Positions 12,791-25,298 of a DNA stretch of 64,000 nucleotides are shown in pieces. Source of the stretch: Scatophagus argus (taxonomy: Eukaryota; Chordata; Actinopteri; Scatophagidae); the NCBI RefSeq assembly GCF_020382885.2, contig NC_058499.1, positions 10,339,872 to 10,403,871 on the forward strand, written 5' to 3'. Within the stretch, counting starts at the first letter, position 1. Each line of letters starts with the position of its first letter. Below the pieces are notes generated by a model that was not told the origin of the DNA, did not search any database, and was given only the letters and a program-made list of their open reading frames with translations. The position numbers and the translations under genes were made by a program.

Positions 12791-15718
12791 ATCCTCCATG
12801 TGCCTGTTCCACTGGGTCCCCCTCCCTTTCCTCTCATCTCCGCCTCTCTGTAGTTCAGTAATTGGGCTCAGCTCATTGTTATTCAAAACCCTGTAGAACC
12901 AATTAGTTGCAGACCTCCTGACCCTGGGTTGCTATGTAATGGTGCAAGCTAAAGACTCTAAGTGAGGAAGCCAAGAGCAAAGGTTTTAAATTCCTTTAGT
13001 TCCTGATTAATAATCCTGTCAGGGCGATCAGAGACATTAAAGAGAGACTCTGGTTCGGCTTCTGCTTTTATGGCTTCTCCCTCATTTCTAGGCTGTCCAT
13101 TAAAGCTTAATGATTCCGGGGGTCGTTCTCTCCTCCGTCTTGTCAGATAAATGTACAGTTAACAGGATGATGAGGAATCTTGATCCTCTAGCAATCTGGG
13201 ACAAAGCAGGCCTGTGACCCTGCTGGGAAGAAGTAGGGCAGCAGGGGAAGATGAACAGGGAGCAGAGAGGACAACAGTGGCAGTGGTGGCATGGATGGTG
13301 GACCGACATGCCTGGCCTGCCCCGGAGGACAGAGATGAAAGAGACGGGGTGGATAAAAAACCTGGGGTGGAAGGCAGAGATGAGAGGGATGCAGATAACA
13401 CTTCATGCAACATTGATGAGGAGGCCGAAGGTAAAAGAACACCAGTGGTTGAGGCTGCATAGACAGCCTGGTTCTACAAGTGATTTGCTTAAGCAAGGAG
13501 TGCAGATGTTACCGTGCAAAATTAGACAGAGAAAATAATAGCTAATCAGCTATGTAAGAAAATTGCTTGTTTACACCTGTTTATGTATGCTGGTATTATA
13601 GGAGCAAATGTCCATAACTTGATTACCGTTCCATACGAACAGAAATCACATTTCTACATGTATGTGAAAGGGTTACGGTTGCTCAAAGTGATGAACACAG
13701 AGAATTTTCACCCGACTCCGCACATCCCCTCAGCTCTAACAAGCTTAAAAGTGTCTTTCATCTTTTTTTTTGGTTTAACAGCCCTCAATTTCACCACTAC
13801 TGCTCAGTCTCACTGCTTTCATCAGCCAGCCAAAAAAGCACTAAATACATAAATATAAAAATATATCAAAAAAAACAATTACAAAAAACCCTCAGTGTGC
13901 CACAATGTTAGCAACTTCTGTGTGACACCGATGAGCATTTAGCAGCTAAAGAGCCAGATATTTCTCTCAGGAGTTGGTGGAGACCAAAGCAGAGCAAAAA
14001 GCTTAGTTGCCCAGAGCTAACGAGATCATCTTTATAGGTAATTTTAGTTTTGTGTTTGCAACTTATCTCTGCTGCCCCCACATGGGCAAAGTTAAACAAT
14101 CTTTATCTGTAGTTCAGGCTTATCTAAAATCAAATTTATTGTATCTGTTTCAAGCTCGCTGACAGTCCTTCTAGCTGTTAGTTTCAGTCTTCAAGAGTGA
14201 ATAGCTGCTTCAAAACCTCACAAGGCACCATTTCCAAATCGATCCATATAAGGCCACTGACTTGTCTTGTTTGTGAATCATCTCAGCAGGCCATTACGAT
14301 TTTTGAACTAAGAGAACCCCCAGCTCACACCTGTTTTCTGAAACCTGTTTGGAAAACTTGTGGTGTTTGCATTCCTTGAGCCTAAGTGCTTATTTGGTTC
14401 AGTTCTCCAGGCTTGGCCAAGAGTTGTGGGAGGATTCACATGCGATGCTGTAAACACTGACTGCTTCAAGCCCTCAGACACTGATGCATCGCCTCCCAGG
14501 CTGCTATAAATCCTTTTACAACAAACTCCATAAAGCTCTTTGGTGCCTAAATATTTATGGTTGCCTGAGTTTCCCTTGAGGGTTGTTTTCTGTCAAAGTA
14601 GCAACAGCACTAAGTCATGTGGAGTGACTCCAGACATCTTATCTGAGAGTCAGGGTAAAGGGCCTGGTGGTCTGGCCATCTCCACCAGAACAAGAACAGA
14701 CAGAGAGGAAAGGCCACTAATGAGCGCTTCTTCCCCATCACTTCTCCTCACCGGCCTCTGTTAGTGGATTCAATTGACCTGGCAAACAAACATATTGCTG
14801 CGTGACCTCTGCTGACCAGACAGACAAACAAACAAACTTTTCCGTGTCAAAACTACCAAGCCTGCCTCTGTCGGGGACCACAAGACAAACATGCTGGAAA
14901 TATCAATGGACATAAGACAATAACGGACATGACATGCTGTAACTCGACCTGGCTGCTGGGTGACTCATGGATCAGGAGGTCAAATGCTGTTATCACTGCA
15001 GTACACACCATCAGTGTGTGGATATGAGATGGTTGGAGAGTAAATACAGGTGTGCTGATGGTGAACCTCATCGGTGGATGCCTTCCAGAAACGTGTCATT
15101 TTGCCCATTGCAGTGTTGCTGTCAGCTACTAAACAAGGTGGCTCCTTGAAACAAGTGTTTCTAAAAAAGCGGCAGCAGGCCTGATGAGTCCTCAAGCATC
15201 CTCCCAGTGCTGTGATTACTGACGTTTACCCTCTTTAATATGTGTAATTCCCATTTTCTCTGATTCATGAGTAAGAGCCCTCAGGGGGACCACACTAAGT
15301 GGCAGCCTGCCAAAGCCCTCCTGTAGGAAAGGCTCTAAGTCACTTCTCCCTCAGCAGTTATACAGCGTGACAGTTACAGGTTGTCTCACTTTTTCTTTAT
15401 TATTGTTATTTGCTTCTCGAAGCACTGATGATAGCTTGATTATACAATGCATAATATTATGTGCTTCACATGCAGGTGTGACACAATTATGATTACACAC
15501 CTATAAAAAGGCACTGAAAAATAGTAACATGAAACAAACACTGGCTCTACATAGGCTGCAAATTGCTACTACTTGCACGCCAGAGCCAAAATAATGACCT
15601 GTGTTTAGTGCAGCCAACAAAACTGACCTCAAAGAACAAGTATTTTCATAATCCATTTTCCCAGACACTTTACAATATATTGCAACATCCCCACACACAT
15701 TTTTGGGCTACAATTTTT

Positions 15719-15756
15719 ACATAACATAAAGCATAACATAACATAACATAAAGCAG
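15719..15756. repeat. CATAA pentamer tandem repeat
   Basis: Imperfect tandem ATAACATAA/CATAAAG units. Confidence 0.8.
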
Positions 15757-18700
15757 AAGAAAACATTAATTCCAAATCACATTTGGGCTCCGTCTCTTAG
15801 ATGTTGCCATTTTGTGTTTTTGCTATTATAAACAGCATTATATTATCTTTGTGCTATTTTGTCAGAAGATCTCTTGTATTTTAACTTGATGATGTTCAGC
15901 TAGGGGTGGGTGATCAATGAGTTTAGATCATTATTGATCTTGAAGGTGGTCACAATCTGTTTTTCAGGCAAATCATAGAGATAGCAGAATTAAATGTTGC
16001 CTTAATTCTGTTTCTGAACTTATATGCTTATATACCTTATATAACCTCAATAACAAGGAGATCTGTAAACAAACCAACAGAGTAAAGTAGCCAACTCAAT
16101 GGCTATGCTAACTGAACAAATCCATGTAACTCTTTCATGGTTGACGTATCAAACATTATGCAATGTGAGTTGTAGCTAGCAACACTGCATCATCTTTAAT
16201 TATCTTTAATGCAGTATTGTGTTTGAATGGTGCAAATGTTTGTCTACGGAGCATTTCAAATTTGAGAAAAAAAGGTCTACGTCCCCATATTCATAAGTTC
16301 CCTATGTTTAGATTTTTCAAATCACAAACAGTAGTGGAAGGAAAAGACAAACCACTTGTTGTCAAAATGACAGGAATTCTGAGACATGTCAATATAATAT
16401 CGAATTTCTTCTGCTTCCTGGCAGTGGATATCTTCACCAGCAGAGAGGATGTGAGAGGTGGTGGTTTCACTTAATGTCTAGTTAGTGTATTCTTTTCATC
16501 TCTGGGTAGCTGAGTGTGCCACAGGCCAAGCACAGAAGGCCCACTGTTGGGAGAACAGCTACATGATGACAGACCCACCAAGAATGTTGCCCTGACCGCC
16601 ATATGTAATACAGCACCCGAGTTCCCTTATTAAGGAGTGAAATAATTTCCACCAAAGTGGTCGGTGGTGCTGACAGCTCAGATTAATACTCTCTGTAAAA
16701 CAGCCAGAATAACAACTGCTCCTGCACGCATCGTGAAAACCAGTACGTTTGGCTGAGGGAAGCCTGCCAGCTCTACAAATTCATGCATATTTGGGTCTGT
16801 GAACATCTGCCAGTGCAAATAATTTATGCTGTTCTCTAAGCTAAGAGGCAATGAATCCCCTCTGAAAAGTTTTCTCCAACTTCTACAGTGAGCCCCCTCC
16901 TCTCCCTGGTGTGAAGTGGTGCAGACACACGCTCCAACCACAGACCAGGCTGAATGAGGAGGATCCTGAGGCGTGTGGGAAAGTCCCAGGCACCACTTCA
17001 GTCGACCAAGAGCCAACTGTTTCCTGTCCCTCTTTGGGCCTCGGGGTTGGAGCGCGCTGTCAAGGCCATATCCATAACATCCTCCATGCTGCAGCATGAA
17101 TGGAGCCTTGCCTTGGGTGGGATCTCCACAGCAGCCCCAGACAGTGCAGATATCTGCATGCACACCTTACTGTTGGGCCCCTGTAGACATGTTTCTCCAC
17201 TGGAGCGGTGAATATCTTATGAGCATGGTGGAGGTGGATCAAAACATTTGAGCTCGCTGACACTACGGCACTTCAAAATGCTCTGTTGTTGTGTTCCAGC
17301 ACAATGGTATCAGGTGATTAAACATCCGAGGGGAATCATATTGATATTCAAAACACTACCAACAGATGGCATATTAATTATTAATTGATTCTCTGCCATA
17401 TCTGTTTGATCTACAGCACAAAATTCTGGGCTAATTTTGCACCCACTATGTGCTGCTCACTGCTGATAGCTAGACTATTTATGAGCACAGAACAAACCTA
17501 TCATTTTCCTCTAAAATTATAATAATACACGGCTCTCTGTTTCTGTAGTCAACACACCCCACTGGACATGAAGCCAGCACACATGCCATTATATCAGCTT
17601 GCAAATTAAATGCCAACCGTCAAAATATTTTTGTCATTATACACCTGACAACTAATTATAGTGCATAAAAAGAACCTGGAAGTAAACAGAAAGGAGTAAT
17701 TTAATAAATTAACACTTTACCCTTTGACTCACGCAGTGGAAATGTGGGGAGGAAAGAGAAAACCTCAGATTATCTGCCAAATGTGTATATGTGTGCGTGT
17801 ACATATATATCAGGCAAGACAAAAAGCTGTCAAGAAAGTCTTCCCCACTCTTCATTGCTCCTCTCGTCTTCACCCTCTCCTCCCAGTCCAAACTACTCTC
17901 CTCCTCGCCTCCAGCAGACTGGCAGGAGGTCAGCATCAGGCCAATCCCAGCAGCCCCAGAAGGGAGCTGCTGTCAACAAGCAACATGGATAGTTTGAACA
18001 CTGAGGGCAACGCTGTGGCACGCCGAGGTCAGGAGAAATCACTCACACACACACAAGAACTGGCCAACAGCACAGTTGAAGATGCAACTGTCACGGTTCA
18101 GGCCTCCTAATGAGATATCACCATTACAGTCCTACACATTGTAAGTATGCTGCAGTCTGTCCAGTTGAAAAGTTCATTTAGAAAAGGATGTTTTTCTACA
18201 ACTTCTCTTGTAATGTGTTCCTTGTTCTGTTTACTGACTATGAGTTTAATCCGTAAATAGTATTTTGTGACCATGTTGGCTATGCAACTGAAAGTGAATC
18301 ATGCACTCAGTTGCTGGTTTATCATTAGGTACACTCTGACAAAACAAAAGCATTCTGAAACAGCAGCCACACAATAAATACTCTCTTCATGAGGATCATG
18401 ATGTTCAGTTTTAAAAACTGTTTAAGAGATGTGTTAAACCAACTCTAAGAACATTCTACTTTTTGTTTTTAATATTTATTCTAACCACAGATATCAGTGG
18501 GATGAACATTAAACTGAACATTATTATTTTCATGAGGGTAAGATTTAGTGCAAGATGTTGTTTGTTAGTTAAAACTAGTCGCACTTAATAAACTTACATC
18601 TCGGCCCTCAACTCTGTTCAGCTACTTATTTCTCAGCTAAGTCTGCCCTCTGCAGGCTAAAACATGACAAATGTGTGCCAGGGTTTTTATCCTTCTGTAG

Positions 18701-19274
18701 AAACACATTTATTTCTATCAAGACATTTTTTGCATTTTGTCATTAAAGATAGAAGAAAAAAAGCTGTACTTAACCAAACAGAGAAAGAAAATTGAAGTGT
18801 GTGTAACAGTCGAGGGCCCCAATTTAAGTCAGTGGTACTGAACTTAGAAACAGAAAAACAGAAGCAACAGCTGTTCGCACTGTACCATCTATAAACGATC
18901 GGCTCCACACCCTCAGGTCATGGTCACACTACGAGAGGCTTTTCAATATTCGCCTGCATCTCACTGTTGCACTGCTTTCCTCCTCATATCTTTCCTATTA
19001 ATCTCATTAACCGGGAAGACAGCTTTGAAAAACTGGAAAGGCAGAACAAAATTATGTATGAATTATTTAAACCTAATGATATACAGATATCATTCAGATT
19101 TTGAGAAATTTGGGCTAGGTCACCTTGAAAAGGTATATTTAGTTCTTTCTCTAAAAAAAAGAAAGACCGGTTCCTCTTCTTACAGAACCTTCAGATCTGA
19201 TTCACTTTTATATTTCTTTGCCTTTTGCCACTTATACCACCCCACAGATAATATGCAGTTCTACATCCATACAG

Positions 19275-19302
19275 TATATATATATATATATATATATATA
19301 TT
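19275..19302. repeat. (TA)14 microsatellite
   Basis: Uninterrupted TA run of 28 bases. Confidence 0.93.
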
Positions 19303-20023
19303 GTAATAGTCATAAAGTTATGAAATTTCAACTATAAAGCTGGAAAGTGGATCCATCCCACTGGAGAGGAGTGAAAGGTTAAATGACACCTCTGCCCTGC
19401 ATTGATTGTGTGAAGGAGTTTTTTCAGCAACGGCTTATCAGAAATCTAAATTAACATAGAGACAAATCTACAGCGCAGAGGTGCAATCATACCCAGACAC
19501 TCAGGCGTGGATCAAAGCTGTGAGAAGACACGGGGGAAGAGCACATGAAAGAGGTACACATTAAGCTGTTTACTAAGGTGACATGAAAAGGTGTTTTAGC
19601 TCAGTATTCAGCCTAATGAGAGAGAGAGGGTTATCTTATTACATATGCAGAGCTGCCAGTTCACTGCCTTGTACAGTTCTGCTCGACATCAAAAGAAAAC
19701 TCAATTTTCAAGGTGACGTCTAATAATAGTGAGGTCCCTGCAGATTAAATTAACATTTAACTATTTCACTGACAGGCTCACTTGCACTCAAGCACAAGTG
19801 AAGCGGGGTCTTAGCACTTTTTAATGTGCGTATTGTGTGTTGAGGTGGTCAGCCTGGGGGTCATCGTTAACAGATTAGATGATATTTGTCAAGTTAATTT
19901 TTAAGTGAAGCACCATCTCTTATATTTATTACTTTGAGAAACTGAATATTTTTAGAAAAAACATTTGAAGACATCATATTTACTCGTTCTTACGTTCTAT
20001 GTATGCACCAATCAATCAAGACA

Positions 20024-20092
20024 GATTCCTAGTAATGTGAAAACTCTTCACTTACATGGCAATAAAGACGATTCTGATTCTGATTTTTCACT
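20024..20092 (+). mobile_element. 3' tail of a fish non-LTR retrotransposon
   Basis: GATTCCTAGTAATGTGAAA followed by ACATGGCAATAAAG and ending in the tandem GATTCTGATTCTGAT tail. I recognise this ending from abundant teleost LINEs of the L2/CR1/Rex group. No reverse transcriptase remains. Confidence 0.55.
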
Positions 20093-20173
20093 ACATTCTT
20101 ACACATCTATTAATCATTTAATCAATAAAATAACTTTTGAATGAAGAAACTAATCATTAAATAAATAATGACT

Positions 20174-20199
20174 ATTAATTAATCTATTGATTAATTAAT
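20174..20199. repeat. AT-rich perfect palindrome
   Basis: 11-base arms ATTAATTAATC and GATTAATTAAT around TATT, inside a longer AT-rich TTAATCA-rich stretch. Confidence 0.9.
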
Positions 20200-20954
20200 A
20201 ATAGCTTCAGCTCTCAATATTGGTATGTGTTAATTAGTAGGATCTACTCATTGCAATCTACTTGTTTTTAAGGGACTCCCAACATCTCATCTTTATTAAC
20301 AATTACCCCGTAACGACAGTTAATGATCCACACTGTTAATCAAATCCATCTCAAAGCCCTCTCAAAGAGGCAGAAGGTGTGAAAATTATTTCAATTCCAA
20401 AAATCTTTTCAAACACTTTTCTTGTTTGAAACAAACATGAGAAAAACAGCAGAACACAATGGCTCTGCTGTTCATTAATTAATTAATTTGAAATTTTTAT
20501 TGTTTAGCTTTAAATCAAACATCTGATGATTTCCTGAGAAGCTTAGTGCTTCAGGAAACCTTATTTGGTTTGATTTATTTTTTTATTAATAAATGATAAT
20601 AATAATGTGTTTTCTGCTCTGGAAGATGAATAGGATTTACAATCAGATGCAAAACTCAGCAACAAAGGCACAAAAATATACCAAAAGTTTTTAATCATGT
20701 GATTAACTTGAAAAAGGGGAGAGATCCATCCACATGTGCTGAACTGAAAAGTTAGAGAAACCAATAAGACCAGTAGAACCAATTGGTGTGGAGCCCTGAA
20801 GAATACAGTAATAATGATCTCATAATGTAACAGTGTACCAGTCACAGGGGACATTTTGGTGCTTTGAACACTGAAGATGTGAGTGCAGCCAATCACATCC
20901 CTCATCACAGGAGCACATGATGAGACGTGTCCTCATACCTGCTGCCGTGTCTCT

Positions 20955-21036
20955 GCAGCTCCTCTTCCCCCTCAGATTCTCTGAAGGACCAGCTGAGACA
21001 CCACCCCGATGATCGCCCTGGACACCTGAGCCAGGT
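20955..21036 (+). other. Exon-like segment, unassigned
   Basis: On plus, a CTCTGCAG acceptor is followed by 77 open bases in one frame (SSSPSDSLKDQLRHHPDDRP) and a CAG/GTGAGT donor. On minus the same DNA also has acceptor and donor-like borders. I cannot assign it to a protein and see no partner exon. Confidence 0.2.
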
Positions 21037-21151
21037 GAGTCTAAAACACCCGCGGGACAAGAGACACATACTCACTTCTTCCAAAAACACATTCACCCTA
21101 AAAATGATCATCTCTGTTTTTTTGATTAATGTTATATTCCCGTCTCATAGT

Positions 21152-21425
21152 CAGATGTTCAGACTGAGTCCATGCCTCATGTCTGTGTGCCAAATATGGA
21201 GATACAGGCAGCAGCTGGTTGGCTTAGATTAGCACAAAGAATGGAAACAGGGGGAAACAGCTAGCCTGGCCTTGTCCAACAGTAACAAAATCCACCTTCC
21301 AGCACCTCTAAAGCTCATTAACATGTTATATGTTGTTTAATGAATCAAAAAGTATACAAAAAGTGTAAAAACAATAGTTCACAGTTTCCCAGGCGTTGTG
21401 TGTTGGACTGTCTTTGCTTTGGTCC
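21152..21425 (+). mobile_element. Dispersed percomorph repeat, plus-oriented copy
   Basis: Contains the hallmark order GGAGATACAGGCAGCAGC, GGAAACAGGGGGAAACAGCT, AACAAAATCCACCTTCCAGC and CCAGCACCTCTAAAGCTCAT. I recall this series from very common interspersed repeats in perch-like fishes. Related copies are at 62.3 and 63.1 kb. Its class is uncertain (MITE or SINE-like). Confidence 0.6.
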
Positions 21426-21740
21426 TGAGACAGAATTCCCATTTAAGAGTTAATTCAAGATGTCTGTTACCAAACGGTCCAAATGAATGGCAGTTTGACA
21501 GCTTGAGATTGAAGTGAGTCTGAGTTTCTATAACAAGTTATGCATAGATTATGGGATGGTCTGTTCATATTTTCAGCTCTGTCTGCTGTTCTGCACTTTT
21601 CAGACCCTGAGTGGAAACCACTACTGTTCATACATGAGAGAATTTAATATCACATCAATATCACAGTGCTCTCATTATCTGTGTATCATTATGTAGCCCC
21701 ATATGGTATCAGGTGTATCTCGGTGTCTTCTTCCTGTGGC

Positions 21741-22603
21741 TGTACTTAAAGCACAAATATGAGGTACTTGTACTTGACCAAGTACTTCCATTTTCTGATA
21801 ATCAACTACTTTACTTGAAATTAATAAACAAGGTATATCAACAAATATAATATGATGTATTATTAGAGGTTAATATAAGATGAGGATGGGGATCTTTACT
21901 CCCTGCAACATTAAAATGATGAACACAAAGTATCAATATAACTGAATAACATAACCTAAATTATTTAGAAACAGCCCATTCAGCCCATACTTTTGCTTTG
22001 AGCTTATTTTGGTGCACACGCTTTAGAGAGACTTGAGACAGTTTGCAGACAGTTACTCACCGACTCCATCATCCTGTCACTGAATGCGATGCCAATCTCT
22101 GTCCTCCAAGGTGCTGATGAAGGAGAGGACAACAGAGCCCCAGTCCTCCAGCCCCCGCTCAGCCAGCACCTTCTCCTCCAGGAATTGCTTCACTGCCGCC
22201 CACCACTGCCAGCGGTTGGCAGATCATCAGGTGGGTGGTCTGATCTCGGCCAGTCACTCTCGACATGATGAATTATTTCAGGCATTAAAGGTAAAAGTGG
22301 GCAATTACTTTTCTGTGGGACATTGGCCAAGTGAGCTCAACTGGTTTCTGCTGCACACCTTGTCCAGTCCAGGCTGGACTCGCCTCAATCACACTCTGAC
22401 TGGAATAAAAGAGTAACAAGTATTAATACCACAGTGTAAAATTCCTACAGCATAGTACCCCACAAGTGTGGGGTAAACGTAATGTCTTTGGTCCTAAAAT
22501 GCAGTAGAGCAGAATTTCAAAGAAGACTGCAATGTATGTGTATATCAAAACTGTGGTTAAGTACAGTATTTGAGTAAATGTACTTAGTTACTTTCCACCA
22601 CTG
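21741..22603. mobile_element. Degenerate hAT-like non-autonomous element
   Basis: The right end (22558-22603) reads TGAGTAAATGTACTTAGTTA then CTTTCCACCACTG, i.e. CAGTGGTGGAAAG from the other strand, a Tol2-like hAT terminus found widely in teleosts. The left part (21741-21819) has the matching subterminal GAGGTACTTGTACTTGACC and AAGTACTTCCATTTTCTGAT, but its outermost about 48 bases are missing. The middle contains unrelated, exon-like sequence. Confidence 0.5.
22061..22205 (-). other. Exon-like segment inside hAT-like ends, unassigned
   Basis: On minus, after a GGCAG acceptor, the frame reads WWAAVKQFLEEKVLAERGLE and continues DWGSVVLSFISTLED, then runs into TGA. A one-base shift gives IGIAFSDRMMES up to a GAGTCG/GTGAGT donor. 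The composition and codon texture look protein-coding. I do not recognise the family. It may be a frameshifted relic exon. Confidence 0.3.
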
Positions 22604-23210
22604 CTCTGAGGTGGTTCCTGATTCAAAATTTAGTGAAAGCTCCCACATACTGTGAAGCCTCCACAGTTCCTTAGTTTCCCACTGAGTTGAGTTCACGTGC
22701 ACAAAACCACTCCTGTGCCGCGCCGCAAACAGACGAATCAAACAGTCCTTCTCCTTTATTTGGACTGCTCCGTTATTGGAAAGAATTTCAGTAAGAATTA
22801 CCAAATCTGGCCACCTTTCAGAAAAACAAATGGACACAGATGTAGTTTTCCATTTTACAGGCTGTTTATGTCTTGCAAATTCCTTCTCCAGAAGAGCAGG
22901 GTATGTTCTTTCATGTTTTAATGGCTCAGAGTGACCGCAGCCCTTTGTGGCAAAAGCACTTTTCCAACACTAATGACATACAGTCACACAAAGCTCTGGC
23001 AGCAGTGTGCTACTGAGGCTGTGTGCCCACTGTGTAATTAGTCTACCACTAACTCCTAGTCTGGGGAAACACTCACAACCACATTAAACACTGACGGTTT
23101 TTCACCTCTGAGAGCCCCAAGCAGATGGATACGCTCTGGAGGAATCATATAGAGCACAAATGGCTTTCATCAGTCAGTTAGACTTATAGCATTGGTTGCC
23201 CATTGGAGGG

Positions 23211-23238
23211 TATGTGTATGTGTGTGTGTGTGTGTGTG
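23211..23238. repeat. (TG)n microsatellite
   Basis: TG dinucleotides with a TATGTG start and a GGTGGGG end. Confidence 0.9.
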
Positions 23239-24920
23239 GGTGGGGTGTGTTCTCAGCGGTTTCTGCAGGCGCTGGAAGACCGAGAAGGATTAGATGACAG
23301 CCTCTTTGTTGGACTGACTGTCTCTTTTGTGCTCCCGTTACAAGACACATTGCTCTGGGGGGAAAAAAAATCAAAAGGAGCCACCAGCATCAGTGACAAC
23401 AATGAAAAACTCTCAGCACCTCACGGAAATACCACCGAGAACCACAGGCCTCAAATTTGTAACTCGGGGATGCAAAACTGAGGCTTTATATTTGTTTGAG
23501 TATTCCTGCCATCTGGTGGTACCCACTCGGTATTACATCAAATCAAACATTCCTACTAATTTTCATAATAACAGTGCACCAAAGCTATTTTTCATTCAGT
23601 TTTGATTTATTTATGCTGCACTCAAGTACAACACCAGAGCAAATTTACTTTCCACTGCTGATTTTTTTTTTTAAACTAATCCATCAGGGCAAAAGCTTAT
23701 TTGCTCTAATATATAAAATAGTGACACACAGGTGCTGAAATATTCTGCTAAACTCTGTCTATGATCATCCCCATAGAGCAATGACCTCAGTTTACTTCTG
23801 ATCCATGATCCAAAGGGTTCCTGCAGTCCTGTCTGAAATATGTCCTTTGGCTGTCAGACCAGAACGGACACATGAGGAGGAGGACCTGCTGAAGCCATCA
23901 CTCAGACTCGAACCAGCCTCATTAGCTGTAGCTGTATCATGCATATGCCTCTCTCATCTACGGAGTAATGACAGTCACCACTAGAGCTCCATGTCACCAG
24001 GGTCACATGAAAGCCCTCACACCAAAGGAAGGCCTGTTGGCGACTCTGCATCTGACGTAAAACGTGTTAATCGTGGCAGTAGATGGAGCCAAGAAAGAAG
24101 CAGCCTCTGAGGTGTCTCCGTGAACGTATCTGTGTGCGTGTCAGTCTCTGTGATGGGCTGTTAAAAGCCATCAGGGCTGCATGTGCTGAGAACACACTCC
24201 AGTGAAAAGGCATATGGTCCTGGTTAAGGCTGGGGGGAAATTGGATTAAAGACATTCTTCTGGAAACCGTCTGAATTGTTCTTGCCATAACAACTGCAAG
24301 CAGCTGACACCAATGAGACCACAAATCAGTCTGAAACTAATATTTAGCTTCTCTTTTCATGTCAAGGAAGTCACAGCAGTGGAAAAGAAGCTGATGGAGG
24401 GGATCCTGCTGAACATATTTTAGTGCAGAGAAGCGAGAGGAGGAAAGGCTGCTGGCCTGGATTCAATAGACTAATATTATATTTCTTTCCTGAATAAAAT
24501 ACACCAACTGCACCACATGCTTTCCATCACCGGGATGTTGCTCCATTGCTGGCAGCAGGAGACCCTGGTCTGTTGAATCCACACCACCAGGACAGGAAAA
24601 TCATCTCAGCAAACAGAAGAGAGAGAAAAAACCATACAGGTGTCTAAATCACATTCTCCACTTTGCTAAAAATGATCTTTTAAGTGGAGTCAAATAAGCA
24701 CAATGACAGCACAAGCCAGAGAAGTGATGAAATTAAGACCACATGTCCAATTCACAGTAAGTCAGTCATATGTTATATGTCCATATGTCACTTTTTTGGA
24801 AAAGGACTGAATCTTGGCTGCAGTCACTAAGCTACAATTAGCTGAAATAAAAAAAAGAATGCAGTCTGTGTGTGAAGAAAGTCGGAGAGACGGATAAGTA
24901 TCTGTTCATCCCAGCAGATA

Positions 24921-25298
24921 CACTACATAGACAAAAGTACTGGGACACCTGACCAATACACCAACAGGACATTGCATGCCAGTGTCTAAACACATAGACA
25001 TTAATATGCAGTTGTTCCCCCCCTTTGCAGCTATAAAAGCTTCCACTCTTCTCTGAAGGCTTTTCACCTTCCACTCTGTAGAGCATTTGTGAGGTCAGTT
25101 GCTGATGCTGGAATAGAAAAGGGCCTTCAACACAAAGTTGCAAGCATAGCATTGTCCAAAATGTCTCGGTATGCCGAAGCATTAAAGTTTCCCTTCACTG
25201 GAAGCAACGTGGCCCAAGCCCAAACCCTGAAAAACAGCCACAGGACACCTGAATACAATAATGAAGAGGTGCATCCCAATACTCTTGTCTATGTGGTG
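24921..25298. mobile_element. Tc1/mariner-type MITE, 378 bp
   Basis: Left end CACTACATAGACAAAAGTAC and right end the imperfect reverse complement (ACTCTTGTCTATGTGGTG). It is flanked on both sides by TA, the target duplication of Tc1/mariner elements. The terminal AGACAAAAGTAcTGGGACACC motif is familiar from fish MITEs. No transposase is encoded; the 88-codon open frame inside is incidental. Confidence 0.8.

Larger units (their letters stand above)
1..24918. other. Gene-poor region, no coding exon recognised
   Basis: I find no recognisable protein exon series here on either strand. Open frames are short, lack homology I know, and often come from low-complexity sequence. The region holds microsatellites, LINE and hAT-like fragments, and several AT-rich blocks with homeodomain-type motifs. 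Exon-like fragments at 20.95-21.04 and 22.06-22.21 kb are listed separately. Confidence 0.6.

Noticed and set aside
16678-17163. 161-codon minus-strand frame
   Set aside because: No recognisable motif, no neighbouring exons, and comparable open frames on the opposite strand.
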